Shown one piece after another: positions 50,842 through 58,758 of a stretch of 64,000 nt of DNA. Numbering within the stretch: the first letter of the stretch is position 1; every line of letters starts with the position of its first letter. The notes under the pieces were generated by a model. It had not been told where the DNA came from, made no database searches, and saw only the letters and a list, made by a program, of their open reading frames with translations. A program made the translations under genes and the position numbers. Source of the DNA: Tianweitania sediminis (GTDB lineage: Bacteria > Pseudomonadota > Alphaproteobacteria > Rhizobiales > Rhizobiaceae); assembly GCF_017813335.1 (NCBI RefSeq), contig NZ_JAGIYY010000001.1, positions 310,001 to 374,000 of the forward strand, given 5' to 3'.

Positions 50842-51603
50842 ATGAGATCAAGACCTTCATGGACCGCAGAATGCGACGATCTTGCGCGTTTCGCTCCGGC
50901 ACCCCTGTATGAGCGGATCAAGCGCTTGATCTCTGAACGGATCACGCTGGGTCACTGGCAGCCTGAGGAACGCATTCCGTCTGAAAACGAACTCGTGCGA
51001 GATTTGCTCGTTTCGCGCATGACTGTCCATCGGGCTCTGCAGGAACTGACCCGTGAAGGGTTGTTGATGCGCATTCAAGGCGTTGGGACCTTCGTGGCGC
51101 CGGCCAAGCCTGAATATTCTATCTTTGAGATCCGCAACATTGCGGAAGAGATTGCCGAGCGGCGGCACGAACACAGCTGTGAAGTCCGGATGGCCCGCGA
51201 AGAACTCGCTACACCTAGGACTGCAGAAGCGTTGACGGTTCCACCCGGTGCCCCCGTCTTTCACACGATCTGCGTCCACTACGACAACGGCATCGCGGTT
51301 CAGATGGAGGACCGATACGTTAACCCGCAGGCTGCGCCTGATTACCTTGCCCAGGATTTCACCAAGATCACGCCCACGCTTTTCCTGACCCGCGTCATCA
51401 CGGCGACAGACGTCAAGCACGTGATTGAGGCCATATCGGCCGACGAGGAAACGGCCCGGTGCCTGGACATCGGACGTGACGAACCATGCCTGCGCATGAT
51501 CCGTACAACGTGGGCTAACAAACTCCCCGTAACCCACGTCGTCCTAACGCATCCGGGCCGTCGATACCGACTGAGCGGTGTCTTTTCGCCGGCCAAAGCA
51601 TGA
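50842..51603 (+). CDS. GntR family transcriptional regulator, HutC subfamily (UTRA domain)
   Basis: A 253-residue regulator. The winged helix is in APLYERIKRLISERITLGHWQPEERIPSENELVRDLLVSRMTVHRAL...GTFVA (residues about 20-85). The UTRA ligand domain follows, with PVFHTICVHYDNGIAVQMEDRYVNP and MIRTTWANKLPVTHVVLTHPGRRYRL, the latter being characteristic of histidine-utilisation repressors. AGGGGG lies 5 nt before ATG 50842. No hut enzymes are nearby, so it probably regulates the following ornithine-cyclodeaminase-like and Tct genes, in front of which two matching GTATAGAC operators lie. Confidence 0.87.
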   Translation: MRSRPSWTAECDDLARFAPAPLYERIKRLISERITLGHWQPEERIPSENELVRDLLVSRMTVHRALQELTREGLLMRIQGVGTFVAPAKPEYSIFEIRNIAEEIAERRHEHSCEVRMAREELATPRTAEALTVPPGAPVFHTICVHYDNGIAVQMEDRYVNPQAAPDYLAQDFTKITPTLFLTRVITATDVKHVIEAISADEETARCLDIGRDEPCLRMIRTTWANKLPVTHVVLTHPGRRYRLSGVFSPAKA

Positions 51604-51620
51604 ACCCGAGGCTTGCGGGG

Positions 51621-51636
51621 ACTTGTATAGACAACT
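51621..51636. promoter_or_regulatory. HutC-type operator upstream of the ornithine cyclodeaminase-like gene
   Basis: ACTTGTATAGACAACT contains TTGT-ATAG-ACAA. Its GTATAGAC core fits the published HutC-subfamily consensus GTMTAKAC exactly. It lies 18 bp after the regulator's stop and 41 bp upstream of the start at 51677. An almost identical copy (15 of 16) is at 56450-56465. Confidence 0.65.
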
Positions 51637-51676
51637 AGGGTCAAACTTTTCTATCCAGCTGGCCGCCGGAGACGAC

Positions 51677-52681
51677 ATGGACGCGATCAACTTCACCTTC
51701 CTCAATCGTTCCACCGTCGAACAGGCGGCCTTGAGCGACGATGAGATTCTTGCGGCCGTGGAAGCCGGCCTGAAGGCGCAGGGCGAGGGAGAAACGGTCA
51801 TTGAGCCGCGGATGCACCTCGTCCCCGAAGACTCTGCCAAGGGCCACTTCAACGTCCTGCGCGGCTATGTGAAGCCGCTCGGCTATGCCGGCGTGAAGAT
51901 CGTCGGGGACTTCGTGGACAACTACAAGCGCGGCCTGCCTTCCGAACTTGCGGTGCTCAATCTGTTTGATCCCGAAACTGGCGTTCTGCGCGCCATGCTT
52001 GACGCGACCTCCATCACGGACATGCGGACCGGCGCGATGACGGCCCTCGGCGCGCGCTATCTTGCCCGCAAGAACAGCAAGGTGCTTGGCCATATCGGTG
52101 CGCGCGGCACGGCGTACTGGAACGTGCGCCTTCTCAACCACCTCTACGACTTCGACGAGATCCGTGTTCATTCGCGGCGCCCGGAAAGCCGCGAAGCCTT
52201 TGCCCGCAAGCTCGAAGCCGATCTTGGCAAGCGCATCGTCGTGACCGACGATTGGGAAAGCTGCGTGCGGGACGCCGATATCGTGGTGGAAGCGTCGCGC
52301 CTGCCGGAACCGACGCCACTGCTCAAGACCGAATGGATCAAGCCCGCCGCTTTTGTCGTGCATTACGGGACGATGAGTGCCGTGGAACTGTCGCTCACCG
52401 ACATCATGGACAAGATGGTGGTGGATGACTGGGGCCAGTGCCGCAAGGGCCTGCCTTACGGCGCCCTGCGCCCGCATGTGGAATCCGACCGGCTCACGGA
52501 AGACAACCTCCATGCCGAACTCGGCCAGATCGTTGCCGGCAAGAGGCCGGGCCGTGAAAACGACGAAGAAACCATCCTGTTCTGGCATCGCGGCCTGAGC
52601 CTCAGCGACATCGCGCTCGGCGATGCCCTGCTGAAGAAAGCGGCGCGCATGGGCCTCGGTCAGGAAATCAACTTCGCCTGA
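51677..52681 (+). CDS. ornithine cyclodeaminase/mu-crystallin family protein
   Basis: A 334-residue NAD-dependent enzyme. The substrate region GYAGVKIVGDFVDNYKRGLPSELAVLNLFDPETG includes the conserved Lys. LDATSITDMRTGAMTALGARYLA and VLGHIGARGTAYWNVRLLNHLYDFDEIRVHSRRP form the Rossmann part, with GARGTAYWN in place of the common GxGxQA. Family members are ornithine cyclodeaminases, alanine dehydrogenases, ketimine reductases and 2,3-diaminopropionate synthases. The variant loop suggests a non-ornithine substrate. ATG 51677 has GGAG 5 nt upstream. It lies between the HutC regulator and a PhnD-like protein. Confidence 0.84.
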   Translation: MDAINFTFLNRSTVEQAALSDDEILAAVEAGLKAQGEGETVIEPRMHLVPEDSAKGHFNVLRGYVKPLGYAGVKIVGDFVDNYKRGLPSELAVLNLFDPETGVLRAMLDATSITDMRTGAMTALGARYLARKNSKVLGHIGARGTAYWNVRLLNHLYDFDEIRVHSRRPESREAFARKLEADLGKRIVVTDDWESCVRDADIVVEASRLPEPTPLLKTEWIKPAAFVVHYGTMSAVELSLTDIMDKMVVDDWGQCRKGLPYGALRPHVESDRLTEDNLHAELGQIVAGKRPGRENDEETILFWHRGLSLSDIALGDALLKKAARMGLGQEINFA

Positions 52682-52711
52682 GGCGGCAGGGGCAAAGCGG
52701 TGTGACGCGTG

Positions 52712-53521
52712 ATGGACGTTCCGCAGCATCTGGTCGCGAACGCCCGCATGTATGCGGTTTCCCCGGCTGTTGAGGCCGCTTGGGAACACTTGTTTTCCTG
52801 GGTTTCCATGCGATCGGGCATTCCGCTCCAGCCGCTCCGCCATCCTGCTCCGGCTCCACTCGAAGAGCTTTGGGCCCGCCCGGATCTGGGCGCCGTTTTC
52901 ATGTGCGGTCTCCCGTTCGCCCGGTCGACTCCTGCGCCGACGCTGGTTGTTGCGCCGGTGCCGCGCCGCTGGAACCAACCAGTCTACGCAACCGATCTCG
53001 TGGTCCGCAGCGGCAGCCGCTTCCGTAAGTTGGAAGACACGTTCGGCGGCCGCATCGGCTGGACCGTGGAACACTCGCAGTCCGGCTACAATGCCCTGCG
53101 CCATCATCTTGCGCCACACGCCCGTGGCGGTGCGCTTTACCGCGAAAGTGTCGGACCTCTGCTGACACCGCGGAACGCAATCGCGGCCGTACTGGAAGGC
53201 CGCGTGGACGTCGCCCCTCTGGACGGCTATTTTCATGATCTGGCGCGGCAAAACGAACCCGGGCTTGTCCGTGATCTGCGGGTCATCGACACAACCGATC
53301 CCACACCGATCCCGCCGCTGGTGACAAGAACCGCGCTCGATCAGGGCAATCTTGAGGCACTGCGGCAGGCGTTTCTCGCCGCAAGTGGGGCGCCTGAACT
53401 CTCACCCTTTCTGCAGATCCTAACCCTGCAAGGCTTTGCCAGGGTATCGCCGCAAGCTTATCGTCTTCTGCTCGACCGGGAGGCAGAAGCAACGCTGCTC
53501 GACTATCCAGCGATCACCTGA
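52712..53521 (+). CDS. PhnD-like phosphate/phosphonate-type solute-binding fold protein, no signal peptide
   Basis: A 269-residue protein with a type-2 periplasmic-binding fold of the PhnD/transferrin group. Landmarks are LVVRSGSRFRKLEDTFGGRIGWTVEHSQSGYNALRHHL in the first lobe junction, NAIAAVLEGRVDVAPLDGYFHDLA, and IPPLVTRTALDQGNLEALRQAFLAA. No signal peptide is seen at either the GTG (52709) or ATG (52712) start, so it is probably cytoplasmic. It may sense or bind a metabolite rather than serve uptake. It follows the cyclodeaminase-like gene by 30 bp and converges with tctA (7 bp between stops). Confidence 0.75.
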   Translation: MDVPQHLVANARMYAVSPAVEAAWEHLFSWVSMRSGIPLQPLRHPAPAPLEELWARPDLGAVFMCGLPFARSTPAPTLVVAPVPRRWNQPVYATDLVVRSGSRFRKLEDTFGGRIGWTVEHSQSGYNALRHHLAPHARGGALYRESVGPLLTPRNAIAAVLEGRVDVAPLDGYFHDLARQNEPGLVRDLRVIDTTDPTPIPPLVTRTALDQGNLEALRQAFLAASGAPELSPFLQILTLQGFARVSPQAYRLLLDREAEATLLDYPAIT

Positions 53522-53528
53522 TCAAACG

Positions 53529-55016
53529 TCAGGTCGCTGGACGCGACCGGCTGCGGGACCGCCAATACGTCACACCGATAACGAGCAGCGTGATGCAAAG
53601 GATCGCCAGGCTGATCGGTCGCGTGACGAACACCGACCAGTCCATCTGGTGCACGGTCAGCGCATCGCGGAGGTTTCGCTCCACGATAGGTCCTAGAACA
53701 AGGCCGAGCACCACCGGTGCCATCGGCATGCCCAAGCGCATCAACACAAAGCCGCCGAAGCCGAGTACCAAGATCATCAACACGTCGAAGCTCATGTTGT
53801 TGACCGAGAACGCGCCGGCCGCACAAAACACCACGATCAACGGCACCAGAATGCGCTGGGGGATTCGCAGCAATAGCGGCAACCAGCGACGTGTTCCAAG
53901 TCCCACAACCAGGATCGCCAGGTTGGCAAGCGCAAGGAGGATCAGGATCTGCATGAAGAGCTGGCCATGCGTGGCAATAAACAGCGGTCCCACTTCGATT
54001 CCCTGGATCAAAAAGGCGCCGATCAGGATTGCAGTCACTGTATCGCCGGGGATGCCGAGCGTCAGAAGCGGTACCAGTGCGGCACCTGTCACGGCATTGT
54101 TGGCGACTTCGGAAGCAAGCACGCCGCTTTCCGATCCGTCCTTGCTGCCGACCTTCGGGTCGCCACGCGCTGCTTCGCCATACGCAATCCAGGACGCTAT
54201 GGTCGGGCCGGTTCCAGGCAAAAGTCCGATGCCGATGCCGATGGCGCCGCTCTTCAACACCAGCCACCAGCGGCGCAGTACGAGGCCGAACACAGCCAAC
54301 GGCGCGGCCTGCTCCTGGCGTGGCAGCTCCTGTCCGTGTTGACCAGCCATAGCCTGGGCAAACACTTCGGTGATCGCGAAGAAAGCGATCAGCGCGGGCA
54401 ACAGCGCGATTCCGGTTAGCAGGCTGAAATTGCCGAAGGTGAGCCGCTCCATGCCGCCAACCGGATCGATGCCGACGAGACCGAGCACCATGCCGAGCAC
54501 CGCGCCAAGCAGACCGCTGACAAGCGAGCCGCGAGAGATTGCGGCAATGCAGGTCAGGCCAAACATGCCGAAAACGGCATATTCTACGGAGGTGAAGCGC
54601 AACGCAAAGGAGGAAAGTGTTGGCGCAGCGAAGGCTAACACCAAGATAGAAAGGAAGCCGCCCATCGCTGAGCCGATCACCGCCAGACAAAGAGCAAGAT
54701 CGGCCTTTCCTCGCCGCGCCAGCGCGTGACCGTCTAAGGAGGTCGCCGCATTTCCGGGCGCGCCTGGCATGTTGATCAGAATGGCGGGTATGGAGCCTGC
54801 GAAATAGCCGGAACAATATAGCCCAAGCAGCAGCGCCATGGAGGAAGCAAAATCGAAGCCGAACGTCAGGGGCGTGGCAATTGCAATGCCGGCGGTGGCC
54901 GTCAACCCCGGCGCAGCGCCGAATACCATTCCCAGCGCGGTGCCGACGATCAGCCACAGCCAAACGGACGGACTGGCAAGGATCAGCGCTGCCTGGGCGA
55001 ACTGAGACAGATCCAT
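53529..55016 (-). CDS. tctA: tripartite tricarboxylate transporter permease, large subunit (TctA family)
   Basis: A 495-residue membrane protein with about 11 helices and the TctA signatures GAAPGLTATAGIAIATPLTFG, YCSGYFAGSIPAILINMPGAPGNAATSLDG and GLLPGTGPTIASWIAYGEAAR. It forms the main transport channel for a carboxylate delivered by TctC. ATG 55016 overlaps the TctB stop by 1 nt; the longer open frame to 55067 overlaps TctB and lacks hydrophobic character. It is the last gene of the tctCBA order on the minus strand. Confidence 0.89.
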   Translation of the reverse strand: MDLSQFAQAALILASPSVWLWLIVGTALGMVFGAAPGLTATAGIAIATPLTFGFDFASSMALLLGLYCSGYFAGSIPAILINMPGAPGNAATSLDGHALARRGKADLALCLAVIGSAMGGFLSILVLAFAAPTLSSFALRFTSVEYAVFGMFGLTCIAAISRGSLVSGLLGAVLGMVLGLVGIDPVGGMERLTFGNFSLLTGIALLPALIAFFAITEVFAQAMAGQHGQELPRQEQAAPLAVFGLVLRRWWLVLKSGAIGIGIGLLPGTGPTIASWIAYGEAARGDPKVGSKDGSESGVLASEVANNAVTGAALVPLLTLGIPGDTVTAILIGAFLIQGIEVGPLFIATHGQLFMQILILLALANLAILVVGLGTRRWLPLLLRIPQRILVPLIVVFCAAGAFSVNNMSFDVLMILVLGFGGFVLMRLGMPMAPVVLGLVLGPIVERNLRDALTVHQMDWSVFVTRPISLAILCITLLVIGVTYWRSRSRSRPAT

Positions 55017-55453
55017 CAGATCCAAACCGGCAGGAGAATGGTGAAGCCGAAGCGAAAAACGATCCACATGCCGAGTGCGCCGAGGACAGGCACGAGAACA
55101 AGCTCCAGCGGCTTGCGCGCGCCCATCAGCATGATGCCGGCGAGGAGGAACAGTGCGGTGCCTAGCCGGAAATCGGTATGGGGAAAGGTGATCAGGTAAA
55201 GTGCAGTGGCAAGAACGAAGCCGGCGAAGCGGGCGGTCGCAAGCGGTGCCAGGGAGTTTTTCAGGGTATTGGAACGCGGCCGGGCAAGCAGAAGAAGGCC
55301 CAAGATCGCCATCACCCCCGCAAGAACACGGGGAAAGAATTGGGCCGACAGCGTGGTTACAAACCCGCTGGTTGGGATGAAATAAGATGCCCAGAGAAGA
55401 GCGAGCCCGGCGATAACAGCCAGTGCTCCGAGCAGCGTGTCGCTCCGCACCAT
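55016..55453 (-). CDS. tctB: tripartite tricarboxylate transporter small subunit (TctB family)
   Basis: A 145-residue protein with four hydrophobic helices, including LLGALAVIAGLALLWASYFIP and FVLATALYLITFPHTDFRLGTALFLLAGIMLMGARK. It has the usual length and pattern of the poorly conserved TctB subunit. It lies between tctC (16 bp) and tctA (1-nt overlap), which makes the assignment secure by context. Confidence 0.85.
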   Translation of the reverse strand: MVRSDTLLGALAVIAGLALLWASYFIPTSGFVTTLSAQFFPRVLAGVMAILGLLLLARPRSNTLKNSLAPLATARFAGFVLATALYLITFPHTDFRLGTALFLLAGIMLMGARKPLELVLVPVLGALGMWIVFRFGFTILLPVWI

Positions 55454-55469
55454 CTTGGAGACTGGCCGC

Positions 55470-56417
55470 TTACTTGACGAGGCCGAGTTCGGTCAGGATG
55501 CGGCGGTTCTGTTCCACGCTTTCATCGATGCGTGTTTGGAAGGCATCCGCGGCCATGTAGTTTGGCTCGAAGTTCAGCTTCTCGTAGAGTTCCGTAGCCT
55601 TATCGCTCTGCGCGACCTTTTCTACCGTCGCGCGTAACGCCTCCGTCGGGCCCTCGGGCGTTTGCTGGGGAACCACGAGTCCGAACCAGACACTTGCGTT
55701 GAAGTCGAAACCAGCTTCTTTGAAGGTCGGCGCATCCGAAAGAAACGGCAGCCGCTCCGGGGTTGCGACTGCCAGCACACGCAATTGGCCTCCGTCTGCA
55801 AGCCCGATGTAATTGCTTGCGCCAACGAATGCGAAATCAACCTCCCCCGTCAGCGCTTTGGTGATCGCGCCCCGACCACCTTGCCCGCCAACATGGTTGA
55901 GCGTCAGACCGTTCTTGGATGCGAAGTCGGCCATACTAACATGCTGGGTGCTGCCGGGTGCCGGTGTCGAATAGCTCAGCGTCCCGGCCTTTGCTGCTTC
56001 GACCAACTCGCCAAGCGTCTGATAGGGGCTTGATGCCGCGACTGCCAAGCCGATCGGCTGATCGACGAGGTTGGCAATCGGCTTGAAGTCGCTGGTCTGA
56101 TAGCCCGACGTTGACAGGATCGGACGCGCGGTCAGCGCGCCAGTGGACGCCATCAACAGCGTCTGCCCATCAGCGGGACTGCGCAACGCTTCTGCAGTGC
56201 CGGCTGCACCGCCGCCGCCTGGAATGTTTTGAACGATCACCGGCGAGCCAAACTCATTGGCCATGACATCAGCCAAGAGACGTGCAGTTCCATCAATCGC
56301 GTCGCCAGCTTCGAACGGCACAATTATGCGAACTGGACCAGACGGATATTCTTGGGCGTGAACAGAGCCGGAAGCTGCGAGCAGACCAGCAGCGACAAGG
56401 GTTTTCCAGAAGCGCAT
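55470..56417 (-). CDS. tctC: tripartite tricarboxylate transporter substrate-binding protein (TctC/Bug family)
   Basis: A 315-residue periplasmic protein with signal peptide MRFWKTLVAAGLLAASGSVHA, then QEYPSGPVRIIVPFEAGDAIDGTARLLAD. VQNIPGGGGAAGTAEALRSPADGQTLLM is the Bug-family carboxylate-binding region. An Asp at the usual ligand loop (GDAIDG) suggests a carboxylated, possibly amino-bearing, ligand. A HutC-type operator lies 33 bp upstream of its start, so the divergent-side regulator at 50842 probably controls the tct operon. Confidence 0.88.
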   Translation of the reverse strand: MRFWKTLVAAGLLAASGSVHAQEYPSGPVRIIVPFEAGDAIDGTARLLADVMANEFGSPVIVQNIPGGGGAAGTAEALRSPADGQTLLMASTGALTARPILSTSGYQTSDFKPIANLVDQPIGLAVAASSPYQTLGELVEAAKAGTLSYSTPAPGSTQHVSMADFASKNGLTLNHVGGQGGRGAITKALTGEVDFAFVGASNYIGLADGGQLRVLAVATPERLPFLSDAPTFKEAGFDFNASVWFGLVVPQQTPEGPTEALRATVEKVAQSDKATELYEKLNFEPNYMAADAFQTRIDESVEQNRRILTELGLVK

Positions 56418-56449
56418 GCCAATCTCCGCTTTCGTGAGGTGATGGAGTA

Positions 56450-56465
56450 ACTTGTATAGACATCT
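56450..56465. promoter_or_regulatory. HutC-type operator upstream of tctC
   Basis: ACTTGTATAGACATCT is identical at 15 of 16 positions to the operator at 51621-51636 and has the same GTATAGAC core. It begins 33 bp upstream of tctC, a position that would overlap its promoter. The two sites bracket the cyclodeaminase-PhnD-Tct block. Confidence 0.65.
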
Positions 56466-56594
56466 ACCTGCGCTTCAAGCGTGTTTCTCAACGAGCCGGC
56501 CTCTTCAGCAACCAGCTGTGCTCCCCGCACGATCGTGTATCGTTCCAGTTTCCGTGGTTTGCCCCAAAGGCTGTCCAGGCCGAACAAGAACTAG

Positions 56595-56875
56595 CAGGCC
56601 GGTGCAAAAGCGTCTGCATGGGTTTCCATGGGGCCGATCCTCGAAGTCTATTATCGAGAACATGCGGATGACCATTATCTTGGAGCAGAAGAGCACATGA
56701 ACGTCATTGGCGCTCTGGCTGGGCAGGACGGCCCAGCCGCCGCGAAGCCTTCGCAGGTGACCTGATGGGCGGCGGCGAGGAGATCCTCGCCTGCCTGGCA
56801 AAGCGCAAGGTCAAGGGGCGCAAAGCTGACGTCAACGGAGCGCCGTGGCTGAATCAGGATTCAGATTGGAGCTAA
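56595..56875 (+). pseudogene. frameshifted C-terminal relic of a GntR regulator with FCD domain
   Basis: In one frame (56595-56765) the translation has VSMGPILEVYYREHADDH and EEHMNVIGALAGQDGPAA. In a second frame, entered between about 56725 and 56760, it continues REAFAGDLMGGGEEILACLAKR. Joined, these read like the last two helices of FadR/FCD-type GntR proteins (xGPxLxxYYR...EHxxxxxALxxxDxxxAxxAxxxDLxxGGxxIL). A stop codon lies just upstream and no helix-turn-helix region remains, so this is a degraded fragment. The rest of the 56418-56899 gap holds only the tctC promoter. The call rests on motif memory and needs a search. Confidence 0.5.
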
Positions 56876-56899
56876 CCTGACGACTGAAAAAGAGGAAAG

Positions 56900-56975
56900 T
56901 GGTGCCGCTTGCGTGACTCGAACACGCGACCCCCGCATTACGAATGCGATGCTCTACCAACTGAGCTAAAGCGGC
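56900..56975 (-). tRNA. tRNA-Thr (anticodon CGT)
   Basis: A 76-nt cloverleaf on the minus strand, beginning GCCGCTTTAGCTCAGTTGG. The acceptor stem GCCGCTT pairs with AAGCGGC, the D-arm is GCTCAGTTGGTAGAGC, the anticodon stem TCGCA pairs with TGCGG with one T-G pair, and the loop is TTCGTAA. The anticodon at 34-36 is CGT, reading ACG (threonine). The T-arm has GTTCGAGTC, and the CCA end is encoded (56900-56902). Its 3' end faces the catabolic region to the left. Confidence 0.95.
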
Positions 56976-57131
56976 AGCACCGACGGCAAGCCGGCGGATT
57001 GGCCGGGGTGATAACCGGAACGCTGCGGGAATTCAAGCCGCTGCATGCAAGCGGGGCGCCTTTCTTGCACGAAGCCGAGCAAGCAGGCTAAAGCCAAATT
57101 CCGGGATCCCGGGTGAAGAGAAGGCTTCCTC

Positions 57132-57539
57132 ATGGTCGGGCGAACATCCTTCGGTTTTCTTGGGCGCTTCGGGCGCTCCGCAGATCTGCGGGCTTTCGAT
57201 GAAGGTCTGCGGCGATGCGACGTTCACCCCGCGCAGGTTCCGGAAGGCGCCAAGCTTGCGGCCGTGCGGCTCGTTCAGCAGTTCTCGCCCGACGCAACCG
57301 CGTTGCCGGATGCCGCTTATCGCGAAGCTGCCAGCCTGCTTGCCTTTTGCATCCAGGGCGAAGCGCGGCTGGGGGAGATCCTCGGGCCGGAGGAAGCAGC
57401 GCTCCTGTCGCATCGGCTTCAAGCCGCGACGGACTCTGAAGGGCGTCTGGATGCCGCGCTGGTTCTGCTCGCCCTCCATGCTGGGCTCGTGTCGCCCGAC
57501 GTTCGCGCCGAATTTTCACTGCGGATCGTTCAGGAATGA
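57132..57539 (+). CDS. conserved hypothetical protein, 135 residues
   Basis: A soluble, largely alpha-helical protein (FDEGLRRCDVHPAQVPEGAKLAAVRLVQQF; DAAYREAASLLAFCIQGEARLGEILGPEEAALLSHRLQAA) without signal peptide or membrane helix. No catalytic motif is recognised. The coding strand is supported by alpha-proteobacterial GC-rich third positions, and it sits 91 bp upstream of another conserved gene on the same strand. The start ATG has GAGAAGG about 8 nt upstream. Function unknown; similar short proteins accompany housekeeping regions in rhizobia, as far as can be recalled. Confidence 0.65.
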   Translation: MVGRTSFGFLGRFGRSADLRAFDEGLRRCDVHPAQVPEGAKLAAVRLVQQFSPDATALPDAAYREAASLLAFCIQGEARLGEILGPEEAALLSHRLQAATDSEGRLDAALVLLALHAGLVSPDVRAEFSLRIVQE

Positions 57540-57630
57540 CGCAACACCCGGTGCTCCCGCCATTCCGCGCCATTGAACCCTATCGGCAGGCGCGTTAACC
57601 ATCAGCGGAAAAGCAGGCGGAGAGGCGAGC

Positions 57631-58758
57631 TTGGAACCACTCGAAAAGGCCATCCGTTCGGCACTGGACAAAGGCAACGCCGCCGACAGCACCTTTCGCG
57701 AGAAAGTGTATCGTTCGGCATTTTCTGCGCTGGAGCGTGCTCTCGCCTCGCCCAACATCCCTGAAAGCACGATCGCTGTCCGCCGAACCGGTCTGCAGGA
57801 GATCATCACGCGCGTGGAAAGCGAGCATCGGCGCGCAGCCGCCACTCCGGGCGCAAGCCAAACGCCGCCACCGGTGGAGCTTTCCGCAAATGATCGGCCT
57901 GGTGATGGGGACCCGGATTTCCGCGCGCGGCGCGAGCCGATCGCACCCGCCCCGCGACCTGACGCGCCGGCGGATGAAGCCTCGTCGTTTCCATCGTCGC
58001 CGCGAGTTGATCCGTCCCAGTCCGAGCGGCTCGACGAATACCGGATCGATGCCGATCTCGACGAAAGCACCGTGGTTGGCGAAACGCGGGCGGTGCGACG
58101 GCAACGCCGCCCGTTTGCCTGGCTGCTCATTCTCGCCACCGTAGTTGCCCTTGCAGCCGTTGCTGCCTGGTGGACGCTCGGCAGCGGCCTGCTGGTGCCG
58201 CAAGCAGAACGCGATGGCGCGGTGCCGAACCCCTCGCCCGTTCAAGACGATGAAAGTTTTGATCCAGCCGGGCAGACCGGCAGCAGTGCTGCGCCGACGC
58301 CGCTCGGCCGAGCGCGCAACGACCCTAACGCGGTTGTGCTTTTTTCACCCGAAGAGCCCGGTGGCGTAACGACGCCGGGTGATGCCGTTGCAGAAGTGGT
58401 GGGTGAAGGAGAACAGGCACTGCTGCGGATCCGCTCGGGCGCTTCGGGATCGGCGGTGGCTTTCAATGTGCCGCAAGCCGTGCTGCAGCAACTTGCCGGG
58501 CGACGTGCCGTGTTCGTCGTGTCGGCCCAAGCCGAAGAAGGGCGGCCGACGCAGATTTCCGTCAGTTGCTCCTTTGGCGAATTGGGAGATTGCGGGCGGC
58601 AACGTTACGACGTCACCATTGAACAGGCCGACTACATCTTCGACGTGGATATGCCGGCAGTACAGCCTGGCGCGGACGGAACGATCACGATCGTCAGCGA
58701 CGTTTCCAGCAGTGGCAAGGCGGTCGATATCTACGGCATCCGCGTTTCCGTCGACTGA
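57631..58758 (+). CDS. hypothetical single-pass membrane protein
   Basis: A 375-residue protein. Residues 1-75 are helical (MEPLEKAIRSALDKG...RKVYRSAFSALERAL type), about 75-150 are a Pro/Ala/Asp-rich disordered region, and about 155-178 form one transmembrane helix after basic RRQRRP. About 235-375 is an extracytoplasmic beta-rich domain with VSCSFGELGDCGRQRYDV (two Cys, possible disulfide) and ending DIYGIRVSVD. The TTG start has GGAGAGG 5 nt upstream. Its stop abuts the ligase stop tail to tail without a gap. The architecture (cytoplasmic helices, one helix through the membrane, periplasmic carbohydrate-binding-like beta domain) suggests an envelope role; function not recognised. Confidence 0.72.
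   Translation: MEPLEKAIRSALDKGNAADSTFREKVYRSAFSALERALASPNIPESTIAVRRTGLQEIITRVESEHRRAAATPGASQTPPPVELSANDRPGDGDPDFRARREPIAPAPRPDAPADEASSFPSSPRVDPSQSERLDEYRIDADLDESTVVGETRAVRRQRRPFAWLLILATVVALAAVAAWWTLGSGLLVPQAERDGAVPNPSPVQDDESFDPAGQTGSSAAPTPLGRARNDPNAVVLFSPEEPGGVTTPGDAVAEVVGEGEQALLRIRSGASGSAVAFNVPQAVLQQLAGRRAVFVVSAQAEEGRPTQISVSCSFGELGDCGRQRYDVTIEQADYIFDVDMPAVQPGADGTITIVSDVSSSGKAVDIYGIRVSVD

Noticed and set aside
50556-50912. 118-codon plus-strand open frame in the regulator gap
   Set aside because: It overlaps the HutC regulator start in another frame, has no ribosome-binding site and no recognisable protein pattern.
51641-53251. 536-codon minus-strand open frame
   Set aside because: It is antisense to the ornithine-cyclodeaminase-like and PhnD-like genes. 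Its residue composition (His, Arg, Ala, Gly rich) has no family pattern, and high-GC codon bias keeps the antisense frame open.
53503-55101. 532-codon minus-strand open frame
   Set aside because: It is out of frame with, and on the same strand as, tctA, whose own frame has all the family motifs and membrane helices.
56909-57091. Small plus-strand open frame reading MRDSNTRPPHYECDALPTELK
   Set aside because: It is the reverse complement of the tRNA-Thr gene, a well-known false ORF that arises from tRNA sequence.
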